DNA of 64,000 nucleotides. Origin: an uncultured Winogradskyella sp. (GTDB lineage: Bacteria > Bacteroidota > Bacteroidia > Flavobacteriales > Flavobacteriaceae). The stretch is from contig NZ_CANMIW010000006.1 in the NCBI RefSeq assembly GCF_947498005.1, positions 124,001 through 188,000 of the forward strand. The letters are read 5' to 3'. Of this stretch, positions 55,101 to 64,000 are shown piece after piece. The notes below the pieces were generated by a model. It had not been told where the DNA came from and did not search any database. It saw only the letters and a list, made by a program, of their open reading frames with translations. The first letter of the stretch is position 1; each line of letters opens with the position of its first letter. The position numbers were made by a program, and so were the translations under genes.

Positions 55101-56626
55101 GAAATTAATTGCGGCTTGTTAGACAAAACCGCTAAAGGTGTATCGATTCCCATTGAGCCCAAAGCTTCTTTTGCTTTTTGAGCCATTGGTGTGATAACCT
55201 CTTGAATATCTTCGTATGTATAATTAAAGAGACGTTGTCTTGTTTTAATATCTAACAGTTCCACAGGACAAGTTTCGCCTGTGTATGGAATATCTTTTAA
55301 ATGTAATCTTGTTTTATCTAACCATTCTTGATAAGGTCTTTCCTTAACGATTTTGCTTTTTATTTCTTCGTCATTAATTATACGACCTTGGTTCATGTCT
55401 ACCAAAAACATTTTACCAGGTTCTAAGCGACCGTGACTTTCTACATCTTCTGGATCAATATCAACCACTCCAATTTCTGAAGACATAATTAGTTTACCAC
55501 TTTTTGTAACGGTATATCTTGAAGGTCTTAATCCGTTTCTATCTAAAAGCGCACCTATATAATTACCATCCGTAAATGGCACAGAAGCTGGTCCGTCCCA
55601 AGGCTCCATAATACAAGCGTTATAATCATAAAAGGCTTTACGCTCTGGCGACATTGTAGCATGTTTCTCCCATGCTTCTGGTATCATCATCATCATAACT
55701 TCTGGCAGAGAACGCCCTGTATGCGTTAACAATTCTACTACCATATCCATAGATGCAGAATCTGATTTTCCGGGTAAAATAATCGGAAATAATTTATCTA
55801 TTTGTGGTCCAAAGACCTCACTTTTCATGATTTCTTCACGAACACGCATTCTACTCACATTGCCACGAAGGGTATTAATTTCTCCATTCTGACACATAAA
55901 TCGGAATGGCTGCGCCAATTCCCAAGTTGGCATTGTATTAGTAGAAAAACGTTGGTGTACTAAAGCCAATCTAGTAACCAAATCGTCTTCTTGTAAATCT
56001 TTATAATAAGGACCTATATCTTCGGGCATGATAATACCTTTATATATAAGTGTATTCATTGACAAGCTAGACACATAGAAATAAGAGCTTTGAGACATCT
56101 TAGATTTCCTTACAGTATGCTCCGTAATCTTGCGTGCTGCATAGAGTTTCGCTTTAAAATCAGCTTCAGAAACTTCATTCGATTTACCTACGAAAAGCTG
56201 CTCTATATTTGGTTCTGAAGCTAAGGCGATTTCTCCTAATTGAGTAGAATCTACAGGCACTTCTCTCCAACCTATTACAGTCAGTCCTTGAGCGATGATT
56301 TCCTTCTCAAAATTATCCTTACAAAACTTATATTGATTTCTGTTTTTAGGCAAGAAAACCATACCTACAGCATACTTCCCTTTTACGGGAACTTTAAAGC
56401 CACAAACACGTTTAAAATACGCATGTGGAATATCTATTAAAAGACCTGCTCCATCACCCGTTTTTCCATCGGAACTTACACCACCTCGATGCTCTAATTT
56501 TTCTAGTATTTCCAGGGCATCATGTATAATTTGATTTGTCTTTTCTCCCTTTAGATTACATATGAATCCTGCGCCACAATTTTCGTGTTCAAATTCTGGT
56601 AAATAAAGTCCTTGTTTCTTAAACAT
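52112..56626 (-). CDS. gltB: glutamate synthase, large (alpha) subunit
   Basis: A 1504-residue enzyme converting 2-oxoglutarate and glutamine to two glutamates. The glutaminase nucleophile is Cys17 in [11 protein letters not shown] after a 16-residue propeptide. The central FMN-binding synthase domain contains [17 protein letters not shown] and [18 protein letters not shown]. The 3Fe-4S cysteines are in [20 protein letters not shown], and a C-terminal beta-helix domain is at about 1260-1480. Together with the neighbouring amt and glnK genes this forms the nitrogen-assimilation block. Confidence 0.97.
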   Translation of the reverse strand: MFKKQGLYLPEFEHENCGAGFICNLKGEKTNQIIHDALEILEKLEHRGGVSSDGKTGDGAGLLIDIPHAYFKRVCGFKVPVKGKYAVGMVFLPKNRNQYKFCKDNFEKEIIAQGLTVIGWREVPVDSTQLGEIALASEPNIEQLFVGKSNEVSEADFKAKLYAARKITEHTVRKSKMSQSSYFYVSSLSMNTLIYKGIIMPEDIGPYYKDLQEDDLVTRLALVHQRFSTNTMPTWELAQPFRFMCQNGEINTLRGNVSRMRVREEIMKSEVFGPQIDKLFPIILPGKSDSASMDMVVELLTHTGRSLPEVMMMMIPEAWEKHATMSPERKAFYDYNACIMEPWDGPASVPFTDGNYIGALLDRNGLRPSRYTVTKSGKLIMSSEIGVVDIDPEDVESHGRLEPGKMFLVDMNQGRIINDEEIKSKIVKERPYQEWLDKTRLHLKDIPYTGETCPVELLDIKTRQRLFNYTYEDIQEVITPMAQKAKEALGSMGIDTPLAVLSNKPQLISNYFKQLFAQVTNPPLDGIREEIVTDISLSLGKDRNIFSITERQCRKLKIQNPVISNDDLAKIRNIQVEGFKAETVELLYQKDKGLNGLEDALDNIIIQIEKALTRKTNIIILSDRGVSKVMAPIPALLACSYVSHQMNRLRKRSYFDIIIESAEPREPHHFATLFGYGASAVNPYMVNEIIRMQVTDGFITDMDEQKAVDNFNKAIGKGILKVMNKIGISTLRSYRGSQIFEIVGFNSQFVEKYFPYTASRIEGIGLYEIEKEIDKRYQHAYPSNVLDKRLGLNIGGDYRWRRNGEKHLFNPTTVAKLQQAVRLSDQASYDVYAKTINEQSKNLMTIRGLFEFNNIDPIPIEEVEPWTEIVKRFKTGAMSYGSISREAHENLAIAMNRIGGKSNSGEGGEDRRRFQPDVNGDSRNSAIKQVASGRFGVTSHYLTNAKEIQIKMAQGAKPGEGGQLPGEKVLPWIAAARNSTPFVGLISPPPHHDIYSIEDLAQLIYDLKNANREARINVKLVSEVGVGTIAAGVAKAKADVVLIAGYDGGTGASPLTSLKHAGLPWELGLAEAQQTLVLNNLRSRIVVECDGQLKTGRDVAIAALLGAEEFGFATAPLVASGCIMMRKCHLNTCPVGIATQDKELRKNFKGTPEHVINFFYYIAEELRSIMAELGFRSMAEMVGQTHKINANKAIKHYKAKGLDLSSILHRPEVYNQMTVKNTEKQDHNLDNVLDFKILKDSHRALYRKEQMTLAYPIKNTDRTVGAIVSNEISKIYGHLGLPEDTLNINFEGSAGQSFGAFGAHGLTFNLQGNTNDYLGKGLSGAKLIVKKPEKADFKAEDNIIIGNVCLFGAVEGQAYINGIAGERFAVRNSGATAVVEGVGDHCCEYMTGGKVVVLGKTGRNFAAGMSGGIAYVYDPENKFKNGLCNTETIDFEKILKKDANDLKSIIEKHVKYTNSELGKSLLADWETSLKNFVRVMPTEYKRALKRLETEEQMVEELETV

Positions 56627-56942
56627 ATTCTGATCGTTATTTAAAGGTTTTTTACACCTTATTTCAGCTCTAATATAGATTCAAAAAACAGATAAAAAAA
56701 ATAGTTGAAACAATTTTCCCAAATCGATAGTAAACAGGATTCTTATTGAAAATTTTGCAATAATATCATAATATACTATGAATTAACTAATGAAAAAAAA
56801 ACAACAAATTATGTCATTTGTTGCGAAAACGATTTCGACAGTAATAAAACATTAATAATAATTCACAAAATAGACGGTTTTACTTCATTTTATTAAAAAC
56901 AGAATTATTGATATTTCAATAAAAACACCATATTTAATTTTA
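56627..56942. other. gltB upstream region
   Basis: A 316-bp AT-rich stretch. It contains a partly palindromic CGAAAACGATTTCG (56824-56837), LacI-operator-like in form, about 200 bp before gltB. No clear TAnnTTTG promoter element was recognised for gltB on the minus strand, and no protein-coding frame is credible. Confidence 0.35.
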
Positions 56943-57038
56943 ACCCCAAAATTTATAGGGTATAAAATTACAAATTCATAAAAATTCAGTTTTTACCCCT
57001 TTTTTAAATAGGGTGTATGTAAAGTTTATATAGATTTG
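56943..57038 (+). promoter_or_regulatory. porin-amt promoter with two ACCCC/GGGT dyads
   Basis: Box A is ACCCC-AAAATTTATA-GGGT (56943-56961). Box B is ACCCC-TTTTTTAAATA-GGGT (56995-57014). The -7 element is TAGATTTG (57031-57038). The two dyads are centred about 52 bp apart, five helix turns. Box B ends 17 bp before the -7 element, exactly as at the glnK promoter (59610-59653). Confidence 0.65.
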
Positions 57039-57071
57039 ACCCGAACTAACTATTTTAAATATATTATAATT

Positions 57072-58091
57072 ATGAAAAAAATCTTCACATTAACACTACT
57101 ATTTATGTCAGTAGTATTAACAGCACAGGAAACTGAGGCCGTAGAGGAAACAAAATCTTTTACACTTAGTGGAAGTGTGGATGCTTATTATCAAACTTAC
57201 CTAACAACATCTGATGATTCTGGGCAGTCATATGGAACTGCTTTTGCTGATCAAACTGGATTCGCTTTAGGTATGGGTAACTTAATTGCTAGTTACGAAA
57301 GTGGTAAAGTAGGTGCTGTACTTGATTTAGTTGTTGGACCAAGAGGTGCAGGCGCAACTTTTAGCGATGATATTGTTGACGGAATCGTTAATCAAGCTTA
57401 TGCTTATTGGAATGTCTCAGAAAGCACAACATTAACAATGGGTCGTTTTAATACATTCTTAGGGTACGAAGTAATTGCTCCTGCAGCGAACTTTAACTAC
57501 AGCACTTCCTATTTATTTTCTCATGGACCATTCTCACATTTAGGTTTAAAAGCTGATTTTGCGATATCAGAAGATTTTAGCTTAATGCTGGCTGTGATGA
57601 ATCCTTGGGACACTAACAATACATCTACAACTGGAGAGTATTCATTTGGAGCTCAATTAGGATATTCTGGACAATATTTAAACTTATATTACGACAGTGG
57701 AAATAACGACGGATTAGGTTTTGAGATTGACTATACTGGTGGATTTGATCTTTCTGACGATTTTTTCTTAGGAATCAACGCTGCGTATAACGATAATGAC
57801 GGTAGCGGTTTTTATGGAGCTGCATTATACCCACAATTTGCTACATCTGACGAATTCAGCATTGGATTAAGAGGGGAGTATTTTGGCTACCACGATAAAG
57901 ACATAGATGATTTACCAAGTGTATTTGCTACTACTCTAACAGGAAGTTATACCGTAGAAAGCAATTTGATTATTAAGCCAGAAATCAGATTAGATTCTTG
58001 GAGCAATTGGGACGATAGATTTTTTGATGCAGATGGTGAAGATGCAAGTAGTTTAGCTGCTTTTACTTTAGCTGCAATCTACACGTTTTAA
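57072..58091 (+). CDS. outer membrane porin (OmpL-like beta-barrel, BBP2 family)
   Basis: A 339-residue protein with a signal peptide (cleavage after VVLTA, then QETEAVEETKS). The barrel sequence begins FTLSGSVDAYYQTYLTT and ends AAFTLAAIYTF, a terminal aromatic strand. The ATG at 57072 is chosen because it opens the signal peptide; the frame extends 12 codons upstream across the predicted transcript start. It is 28 bp before amt and shares a promoter with it, so it probably admits ammonium or other small nitrogen compounds through the outer membrane. The substrate is inferred from operon context. Confidence 0.8.
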   Translation: MKKIFTLTLLFMSVVLTAQETEAVEETKSFTLSGSVDAYYQTYLTTSDDSGQSYGTAFADQTGFALGMGNLIASYESGKVGAVLDLVVGPRGAGATFSDDIVDGIVNQAYAYWNVSESTTLTMGRFNTFLGYEVIAPAANFNYSTSYLFSHGPFSHLGLKADFAISEDFSLMLAVMNPWDTNNTSTTGEYSFGAQLGYSGQYLNLYYDSGNNDGLGFEIDYTGGFDLSDDFFLGINAAYNDNDGSGFYGAALYPQFATSDEFSIGLRGEYFGYHDKDIDDLPSVFATTLTGSYTVESNLIIKPEIRLDSWSNWDDRFFDADGEDASSLAAFTLAAIYTF

Positions 58092-58119
58092 CCAACAATA
58101 TTAACTAACACTAACGATT

Positions 58120-59418
58120 ATGATACCTAATATTTTAACGATTCTCCCAAGTCTTATTGCAGTACAAGATGCTGCAGAACCTACTGAAGTTGAAGCTGCT
58201 GTTGCCGCGATTAATGGCGACATGGGAATGCTATGGATGCTAATATCAGCAATCCTTGTATTCTTTATGCAAGCTGGTTTTACTCTTGTAGAAACAGGAA
58301 TGACGCGTTCTAAAAACGCAGCCAACATTGCAATGAAAAACTTATTAGACATTTGTGTTGGATCACTAACATATTGGCTAGTAGGATATTCTTTAATGTA
58401 TGGAGATACTTCTAATGGATGGTTTTTCTGGAGTGGTTTAATGCAAGGTGAAGGTGCTGATTTATTATTCCAAACAATGTTTGCAGCTACTGCAGCAACA
58501 ATTGTTTCTGGAGCAATTGCAGGACGAACTAAGTATTCAACTTACGCTATCTTCTCAATTATAATGACTGCTCTTATTTACCCAATAGCTGGTGGATGGC
58601 AATGGCAAGGGTCTGGTTGGTTAACCAACTTAGGCTTCATTGATTTTGCAGGATCTTCAATTGTTCACTCTGTAGGAGGATGGGCTGCTTTGGTTGCTGC
58701 TTACATGGTGGGACCAAGAATTGGAAAATTTGTTGATGGAAAAGTAATGTCTATACCAGGACACAACCAAATATTAGCTACTTTAGGTGTATTTATCCTT
58801 TGGTTAGGATGGTTTGGTTTTAATGGTGGATCTCAATTAGCTTGGGGTGGTGCTGACGCTATTGGCGCTTCTAATGTTGTACTTGTAACAAACCTAGCAG
58901 CTGCTGCAGGTGGTCTTGGCGCATTAATCACAACATGGATATGGTACGGTAAACCAAATCTACCACAAACTTTAAACGGTGCCCTTGCCGGTTTAGTAAG
59001 TATTACAGCAGGATGTGGAAACATGTCTGCAGTCGGAGCTGTTTTCGCAGGTCTTATTGGTGGTGTAATTGTGGTATTCTCAATAGAATTCATTGAAAAG
59101 AAATTAAAAATTGATGACGCTATTGGCGCAGCATCTGTACATGGTGTTGCAGGAGCCTGGGGAACATTAGTAATCGGTCTTTGGGGAATAAACGGTGATG
59201 AAGGAATAGGCTTATTTAATGGTGGTGGATTTGCACAACTTGGAACACAAGCTATAGGCGTTTTAGCCTACGCTGTTTGGTCTGTAGTTTTATCATTTAT
59301 TGTTCTTAAAATCTTGAAATCTACAATGGGGCTTCGAGTTACAAAAGAAGAAGAAACAGTTGGTCTTGACCTTTCTGAACATGGGGAAATTGCTTACCCA
59401 GGAAAAAGAGAAAGATAA
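58120..59418 (+). CDS. amt: ammonium transporter (Amt 1)
   Basis: A 432-residue channel with about 11 transmembrane helices and an N-terminal signal-like segment. Amt hallmarks: FAGSSIVHSVGGWAAL with the first pore histidine, GWFGFNGGS, and GAASVHGVAGAWGTL with the second pore histidine. The C-terminal cytoplasmic tail GLDLSEHGEIAYPG contains the GLD-x-x-EHGE-x-AY motif that contacts P-II proteins. The P-II gene lies in the next transcription unit. Confidence 0.95.
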   Translation: MIPNILTILPSLIAVQDAAEPTEVEAAVAAINGDMGMLWMLISAILVFFMQAGFTLVETGMTRSKNAANIAMKNLLDICVGSLTYWLVGYSLMYGDTSNGWFFWSGLMQGEGADLLFQTMFAATAATIVSGAIAGRTKYSTYAIFSIIMTALIYPIAGGWQWQGSGWLTNLGFIDFAGSSIVHSVGGWAALVAAYMVGPRIGKFVDGKVMSIPGHNQILATLGVFILWLGWFGFNGGSQLAWGGADAIGASNVVLVTNLAAAAGGLGALITTWIWYGKPNLPQTLNGALAGLVSITAGCGNMSAVGAVFAGLIGGVIVVFSIEFIEKKLKIDDAIGAASVHGVAGAWGTLVIGLWGINGDEGIGLFNGGGFAQLGTQAIGVLAYAVWSVVLSFIVLKILKSTMGLRVTKEEETVGLDLSEHGEIAYPGKRER

Positions 59419-59473
59419 TTACAATCTTTAAATATAGTGTTGATTTAAATAATTCGATTAAAGATTAGATTTA

Positions 59474-59506
59474 AAAACCTTCAAAGTATTGCACTTTGAA
59501 GGTTTT
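59474..59506 (+). terminator. terminator after amt 1
   Basis: AAAACCTTCAAAG (59474-59486) pairs perfectly with CTTTGAAGGTTTT (59494-59506). It separates the porin-amt and glnK-amt units. Confidence 0.85.
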
Positions 59507-59609
59507 CTCTGTTTAAATAACACCTTCACCCAAAAAGAACGTTGAAAAAACTAAAAGAAAGTAAATAAAAGGGGGTATAAAATAAAATATTCATAAAAAT
59601 TTAGCCCAA

Positions 59610-59653
59610 ACCCCAAATTTGGTAAGGGTGCGCATAAACTTTATATAAATTTG
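59610..59653 (+). promoter_or_regulatory. glnK-amt promoter with ACCCC/GGGT dyad
   Basis: The dyad is ACCCC-AAATTTGGTAA-GGGT (59610-59629) and the -7 element is TAAATTTG (59646-59653), 17 bp apart as in the porin-amt promoter. The preceding TTCATAAAAATT is also shared. A half-site GGGGGT stands at 59571-59576, at the place of box A in the other promoter. Confidence 0.65.
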
Positions 59654-59682
59654 TCTCTTAACTAACTAAATAATTTTTTTTC

Positions 59683-60021
59683 ATGAAAAAAGTTGAAGCC
59701 ATTATTAGAAAGTCAAAATTTTCTAAAGTAAAAGACGCACTGCACGAAGTAGGCGTAAACTTCTTTTCGTATTGGGACGTTACAGGTCTTGGAAACGAAA
59801 AAGAAGGCCATGTTTACAGAGGTGTTTCTTATAGCACTAGTGATATTCAAAGACGATACTTATCAATAGTTGTTAATGACGACTTTGAAGAGGTTACAAT
59901 CAAAGCCATACTTGAAGCTGCCTCTACTGGTGATGTTGGAGATGGTAAAATCTTCGTCTCTCACGTTGATGAAGTTTATAGAATAAGAACTGGTGAAAAA
60001 GGAGGACAAACTTTAAAATAA
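59683..60021 (+). CDS. glnK: P-II family nitrogen regulator (GlnK-type)
   Basis: A 112-residue trimeric signal protein. MKKVEAIIRKSKFSKVKDAL at the start and GDVGDGKIFVSHVDEVYRIR near the end are P-II signatures. The T-loop keeps a tyrosine at the uridylylation position (Tyr50 in RGVSY), but the following STSDIQRRY differs from the usual MVDFLPK. It is 6 bp before amt 2, the classical glnK-amtB pairing. It should gate Amt channels according to 2-oxoglutarate and ATP/ADP levels. Confidence 0.93.
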   Translation: MKKVEAIIRKSKFSKVKDALHEVGVNFFSYWDVTGLGNEKEGHVYRGVSYSTSDIQRRYLSIVVNDDFEEVTIKAILEAASTGDVGDGKIFVSHVDEVYRIRTGEKGGQTLK

Positions 60022-60027
60022 AAAAAC

Positions 60028-61272
60028 ATGGAATTATTAACTACAAATAATGTATGGATGATGATCTGTACAGCTTTAGTCTTCTTTATGCACTTAGGAT
60101 TTGCATTTTTAGAAATCGGACTGACTAGACAGAAAAACACAATAAACATCTTATTTAAAAATATATTTATTATCACGGTAGGCTTATTGCTTTACTACAT
60201 TGGAGGATTTAATCTTATGTATCCAGGGTTTGCTGATGGATCTTCAGGAATTTTAGATTTTGCTGGATTTGGAATTGACTTAGGAGATATGCAAAATTCA
60301 TTTACTACTGCTGATGGAAGTTTATATGCTGATGGAGGCTATACATGGTACACAGACTTCTTGTTTCAAGGAATGTTTGCTGCAACTGCAGCAACTATTG
60401 TTTCAGGTGCTGTGGCTGAACGAATGAAAATTGGACCTTTTATGATTTTCACTGTGATTTATGTTGGACTGATTTACCCAATTGCTGGCTCATGGAAATG
60501 GGGTGGCGGATTTTTAGATAAATTAGGTTTCTACGATTTTGCTGGATCGACTTTAGTTCATTCTGTTGGAGGATGGGCAGCTTTAGTTGCTGTTTATTTA
60601 TTAGGATCTAGAATTGGCAAATTTAAAGATGGAAAACCTCAAGCAATTCCAGGACACAACATACCTTTATCAACTGCAGGCGTCTTAATACTTTGGCTTG
60701 GCTGGTTTGGATTTAATGGCGGTTCAGTTTTATCTGCTGACCCAGCGCTAACTTCACTAGTTTTAGTTACTACATGTTTGGCAGCTGCCTCTGGAGGAGT
60801 TGTTGCTGCTACAGTTTCATTTTTAAAGTATAAGAACTTAGATTTAACCATGTTCTTAAATGGAATTTTGGGTGGATTAGTAGGAATAACTGCTGGAGCT
60901 GACGTTATGTCTCCTGAAAGCGCAATTATTATTGGAGCCATTGCAGGAGTAATTATCGTTTTCGCCGTAGCGTTAGTTGACAAATTAAGATTAGACGACC
61001 CTGTGGGAGCAATTGCCGTACATTTAGCATGTGGTATTTGGGGCACACTTGCTGTTGGAATCTTTTCTACAAACCCAGATCATTCATTTTTAACTCAATT
61101 AATCGGAGTAGGATGCTACGCTGGTATCTGTCTTGTTTCTTCTTTCTTAATTATATTTACTTTGAAAAAGGCCGTAGGCATAAGAGTATCAGAACGAGAA
61201 GAGCTAGAAGGCCTAGATGCACATGAACATGGTATGGATGCTTATCCAGATTTTAGATTAAACGAACATTAA
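60028..61272 (+). CDS. amt: ammonium transporter (Amt 2)
   Basis: A 414-residue Amt channel paired with glnK. FAGSTLVHSVGGWAAL (first pore His), GWFGFNGGSVL and GAIAVHLACGIWGTLA (second pore His) are present. The C-terminal tail GLDAHEHGMDAYPD keeps the P-II-contact pattern. It differs clearly from Amt 1, so it is not a recent duplicate. Compared with Amt 1 it lacks the N-terminal hydrophobic extension. Confidence 0.95.
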   Translation: MELLTTNNVWMMICTALVFFMHLGFAFLEIGLTRQKNTINILFKNIFIITVGLLLYYIGGFNLMYPGFADGSSGILDFAGFGIDLGDMQNSFTTADGSLYADGGYTWYTDFLFQGMFAATAATIVSGAVAERMKIGPFMIFTVIYVGLIYPIAGSWKWGGGFLDKLGFYDFAGSTLVHSVGGWAALVAVYLLGSRIGKFKDGKPQAIPGHNIPLSTAGVLILWLGWFGFNGGSVLSADPALTSLVLVTTCLAAASGGVVAATVSFLKYKNLDLTMFLNGILGGLVGITAGADVMSPESAIIIGAIAGVIIVFAVALVDKLRLDDPVGAIAVHLACGIWGTLAVGIFSTNPDHSFLTQLIGVGCYAGICLVSSFLIIFTLKKAVGIRVSEREELEGLDAHEHGMDAYPDFRLNEH

Positions 61273-61300
61273 TTGATTAATTGAACAATTAGTTCGTTAG

Positions 61301-61336
61301 AAAAAACCCTCGTAATGTTAACTACGAGGGTTTTTT
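61301..61336 (+). terminator. terminator after glnK-amt
   Basis: AAAAAACCCTCGTA (61301-61314) pairs perfectly with TACGAGGGTTTTTT (61323-61336), ending in a T run. Confidence 0.88.
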
Positions 61337-61342
61337 AATAAT

Positions 61343-61378
61343 AAAAAAAAGCCTGCAACGTATAACATTGCAGGCTTT
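61343..61378 (-). terminator. terminator of ppc
   Basis: AAAGCCTGCAA (61348-61358) pairs with TTGCAGGCTTT (61368-61378). Read on the minus strand it is followed by eight T. Confidence 0.85.
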
Positions 61379-61397
61379 ACACTTTTATAATATTACA

Positions 61398-63977
61398 TTA
61401 CGCAGAATTACGACTAGCATTAATATTACCAAATAATGATCGCGTTACCATATTAGCGAAAATTTTAATCTGTTCTTCATCCCTTACTTCAGCCTTTTCA
61501 AGTTCTTGAATTTTCTTTAATGCATATTGCTGAATAGTTAATAATGGCAAAACAATAGATTCCCTCACAGCAATTGACGCCTTACCAGAAGGTTCTTCTT
61601 GCATCAGCTCAGTAAAACCTGTTAACTTAAGTATAAGTCGCTTCGATGTTTCGTATTCTTGATAAATAAGATTCCAGAATTCTCCATATTCTTTATCTTC
61701 TGACATATAACGCGTTAAATCAAAAAAGGATTTAGACAAGGACATCATACTGTTTTCTATTAATGTCTTGAAAAAACTAGATGTCTTAAACAAGTGTTGG
61801 ACTTTTTCAAATTCATTATTATCCTCATAATGCTTTAATGCTGTCCCTACACCAAAAAATCCTGGTACATTTTGCTTTAATTGACTCCAAGAACCTACAA
61901 ACGGAATTGCCCTTAAATCTTCAAACACTAAACCTTCTGCCTTACCTCGTTTAGATGGTCGACTTCCAATATTCGTTTTTGCATAGTATTTTAAAGTACT
62001 CATATGCTCCAAATACGAAATAAATTTAGGATGTGCTTTAAATGCTGAATACGCCTTATAACTGCGTTCTGACAAGTCAGTCATTACATCTCTATTTTCT
62101 GGCTCCATACTTAAATCCGTATCAGTTAACCTGTTCCCTATTCCAGAACTAATTAATTGCTCTAAATTATATTGAGACGACTCTAAAGTTCCAAAATTAG
62201 AACTAATTGTCTGGCCTTGAATAGTTAACTGCACCTCCTTATCTTCGATAGTTGGACCTAACGACGCATAAAAATTATGTGTTTTTCCACCACCTCTAGC
62301 TGGTGGTCCACCACGACCATCAAAAAAGACAACCTTTATTCCATGTTTTCTAGAAACTCTAGTTAAGTTTTCTTTTGCTTTATATATTGCCCAGTTTGCC
62401 ATTAAATAACCACCATCTTTGGTACCATCACTAAAACCTAACATAATTGTTTGATTGTTGCCTCTCGATTTTAAGTGTGCAGCATAATCTGGATTTGTGT
62501 ATAACTCCTCCATTACCTTAGGTGCGTTTTCTAAGTCTGTAATTGTTTCAAATAATGGTCCAATATCTACAGTTAGTTTATCATGAAACGCAACTAACTT
62601 AAGCATCGCAAACAACTGCATTACATGCAAAGTTGTTTGATTATTACTTATTATATAACGATTAGCCGCTTGCTCACCATTAGTATCTTGTATCGTCTTT
62701 ATAACCTGCATTGTCTTTAAAGCCTTCAAAGATTCTTCATCCTCTATCAATGACAAATCAACTGAACCTTTAACCGTGGACAATATCTTAATCTGTTCTT
62801 GCTCAGGTAAATCATGATAGTCTTTCGGAAAAATATCGCTTCCATTTTCTATCAATGCATTAACCATATCATTAAAGAACTTAGCGTGTTTTCTACTATC
62901 TTGTCTTATATCTAAATTAGCAAAGTGAAATCCAAATAAGTGTGTTTTATTAATAAGACTATTGATTTCATCAAAATAAAGAGATTGATGCTTATCTACA
63001 ATGGTTTGTCTTACAGCTTTTAATTCTGAAACAAAAAACTCTAAGGTTAAATCTGATTTTTCATTAGTTATAATGTTATACAACTCACGCTCTAAATGCG
63101 CCATTCTATCTTCAACTCCTTCAAAAGTTAACTTCCGTTTTAGCTGTCTTACATTTCTGTAATAGTTTTTAATAATAGATAGTCTTAATCTACCGGCAAC
63201 TTTTAATGTTATTTCAGGTGTAACGAATGGATTCCCATCTCTATCACCTCCTGGCCAAAAACCAATATTTATAATATCATTCTCTACATGTTCTCCGTCA
63301 AAAATATTTTGTTGTATATAATCATATATACTTCCAAACGATTTATAAAATACGTTTTCTAAATACCAAATTAAACTTACCGCTTCATCAAACGGAGAAG
63401 GCTTTGCATGTTTATAAAATGGTGTTTTACCCAATTGAGCTAACAAATCATTAATTTTAAGCAAATCATTATCTCGAATAGCTTCAGTTAAATCTGTAAT
63501 AATACCTAAAACGGATCCTGGATAAAATTGAGTTGGATGGGCAGTTAAAACAATTCTAACTTTAAATTCTTCTAAATACTGACGAAGCAACTCCATTTTA
63601 TTACCTGCACTAACAGTCTCTTTTAAACTTCTTAGAGTTCCTATTCCATCCATGTTATTTACAACAGGAAATGCAGCATCCTCAATGGCATCAAACAATA
63701 CAACTTGTCTTTCTATGTATTGAATAAATCTAAAAAGCAAATTTATTTGACTCTCAGACGAACGTCTTCCTTGGTACTTTTTAAAAAAAGTATCAACTAT
63801 AGTTGTAGGATCATCTTGATTCGCAAAACCTTTTTTACAAGTCTCATGAAACAAAGGCAAAAGCGCTCCTGTTTTTGTTATAGTGTCAAAAGGAAGTGTC
63901 ATAAATATACTATTGTATATCTGATATTTTGACAGTACATTCTGATTAAAGCGTGTTAACTTTGGTTGTTTTGACAT
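61398..63977 (-). CDS. ppc: phosphoenolpyruvate carboxylase
   Basis: An 859-residue enzyme forming oxaloacetate from PEP and bicarbonate. Catalytic motifs: VLTAHPTQFYPGS, FWPGGDRDGNPFVTPE, MLGFSDGTKDGGYL and the glycine-rich loop FFDGRGGPPARGGG. The C-terminus reads NINASRNSA instead of the usual NTG ending seen in proteobacterial enzymes. It supplies the carbon skeletons for aspartate and glutamate families, which fits its place beside nitrogen-assimilation genes. Start at 63977 by the first ATG; a later ATG near residue 26 is possible. Confidence 0.95.
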   Translation of the reverse strand: MSKQPKLTRFNQNVLSKYQIYNSIFMTLPFDTITKTGALLPLFHETCKKGFANQDDPTTIVDTFFKKYQGRRSSESQINLLFRFIQYIERQVVLFDAIEDAAFPVVNNMDGIGTLRSLKETVSAGNKMELLRQYLEEFKVRIVLTAHPTQFYPGSVLGIITDLTEAIRDNDLLKINDLLAQLGKTPFYKHAKPSPFDEAVSLIWYLENVFYKSFGSIYDYIQQNIFDGEHVENDIINIGFWPGGDRDGNPFVTPEITLKVAGRLRLSIIKNYYRNVRQLKRKLTFEGVEDRMAHLERELYNIITNEKSDLTLEFFVSELKAVRQTIVDKHQSLYFDEINSLINKTHLFGFHFANLDIRQDSRKHAKFFNDMVNALIENGSDIFPKDYHDLPEQEQIKILSTVKGSVDLSLIEDEESLKALKTMQVIKTIQDTNGEQAANRYIISNNQTTLHVMQLFAMLKLVAFHDKLTVDIGPLFETITDLENAPKVMEELYTNPDYAAHLKSRGNNQTIMLGFSDGTKDGGYLMANWAIYKAKENLTRVSRKHGIKVVFFDGRGGPPARGGGKTHNFYASLGPTIEDKEVQLTIQGQTISSNFGTLESSQYNLEQLISSGIGNRLTDTDLSMEPENRDVMTDLSERSYKAYSAFKAHPKFISYLEHMSTLKYYAKTNIGSRPSKRGKAEGLVFEDLRAIPFVGSWSQLKQNVPGFFGVGTALKHYEDNNEFEKVQHLFKTSSFFKTLIENSMMSLSKSFFDLTRYMSEDKEYGEFWNLIYQEYETSKRLILKLTGFTELMQEEPSGKASIAVRESIVLPLLTIQQYALKKIQELEKAEVRDEEQIKIFANMVTRSLFGNINASRNSA

Positions 63978-64000
63978 GTATATTTATATTATTGTGGATT

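Noticed and set aside
1..64000. CRISPR arrays, rRNA genes and further tRNAs
   Set aside because: No regularly spaced repeats, rRNA-like segments or second cloverleaf were found on reading the window.

Overview
The window is an AT-rich chromosomal segment from a marine-type member of Flavobacteriaceae (Bacteroidota). The grounds are the family of every recognisable protein, a promoter of the Bacteroidota form (TTG, 19 bp, TATATTTG) in front of the tRNA, an arginine operon with the succinylornithine-type transcarbamylase first described in Bacteroides, and class II ketol-acid reductoisomerase. I cannot name the species.

Layout. (1) 1-3751, minus strand: the end of a cell-envelope/cofactor cluster, coaX - beta-barrel protein - TPR protein - lptC (cut by the window edge). 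(2) 3854-3929: tRNA-Phe. (3) 3915-29643: a genomic island of about 25.7 kb inserted in the 3' end of that tRNA gene. It is bounded by a 15-bp direct repeat of the tRNA end and carries a tyrosine integrase, an excisionase-like HTH protein and a small replication module (winged-helix initiator-like protein, DnaC-like ATPase, zinc-ribbon protein), with no conjugation genes. Its cargo is a complete type II secretion/type IV pilus-like machine split into two outward-lying operons (4049-8019 minus; 18216-25067 plus). Between them lie an operon of large secreted YD-repeat/RHS proteins (9725-17930 minus) and a lone DDE transposase gene (8156-9445). (4) 29956-38775, plus: branched-chain amino acid genes ilvD-ilvB-ilvN-ilvC, a small ABM-like protein, ilvA, and an NADP-dependent glyceraldehyde-3-phosphate dehydrogenase. 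(5) 38909-50504, plus: an arginine/proline operon (GNAT-argG-argC-proC-argD-proA-proB-argF'-argB-argE-argH) preceded by two very short reading frames that end in runs of arginine codons. The operon is interrupted by REP-like palindromes. (6) 50644-61272: nitrogen assimilation, gltD/gltB (minus), then a porin-amt pair and a glnK-amt pair (plus). (7) 61398-63977, minus: ppc.

How it works together. Regions 4-7 form a nitrogen and amino-acid block: ammonium uptake (two Amt channels, P-II), glutamate synthesis (GltBD), anaplerotic carbon (Ppc), then glutamate to proline and arginine, and threonine/pyruvate to branched-chain amino acids. The two amt promoters share the same dyad (ACCCC, spacer, GGGT) exactly 17 bp from the -7 element. 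The island is foreign to this block. Its secretion-like machine, its orphan response regulator and its large secreted RHS proteins look like one transferable unit. A motif AAGG-TTTT-GCTT lies upstream of both secretion operons, which suggests they are switched on together.

Most interesting: the mobile T2SS-like/RHS island, the paired arginine-run leader peptides upstream of the arg operon, and the shared dyad of the two amt promoters. No CRISPR array, rRNA or second tRNA was seen.
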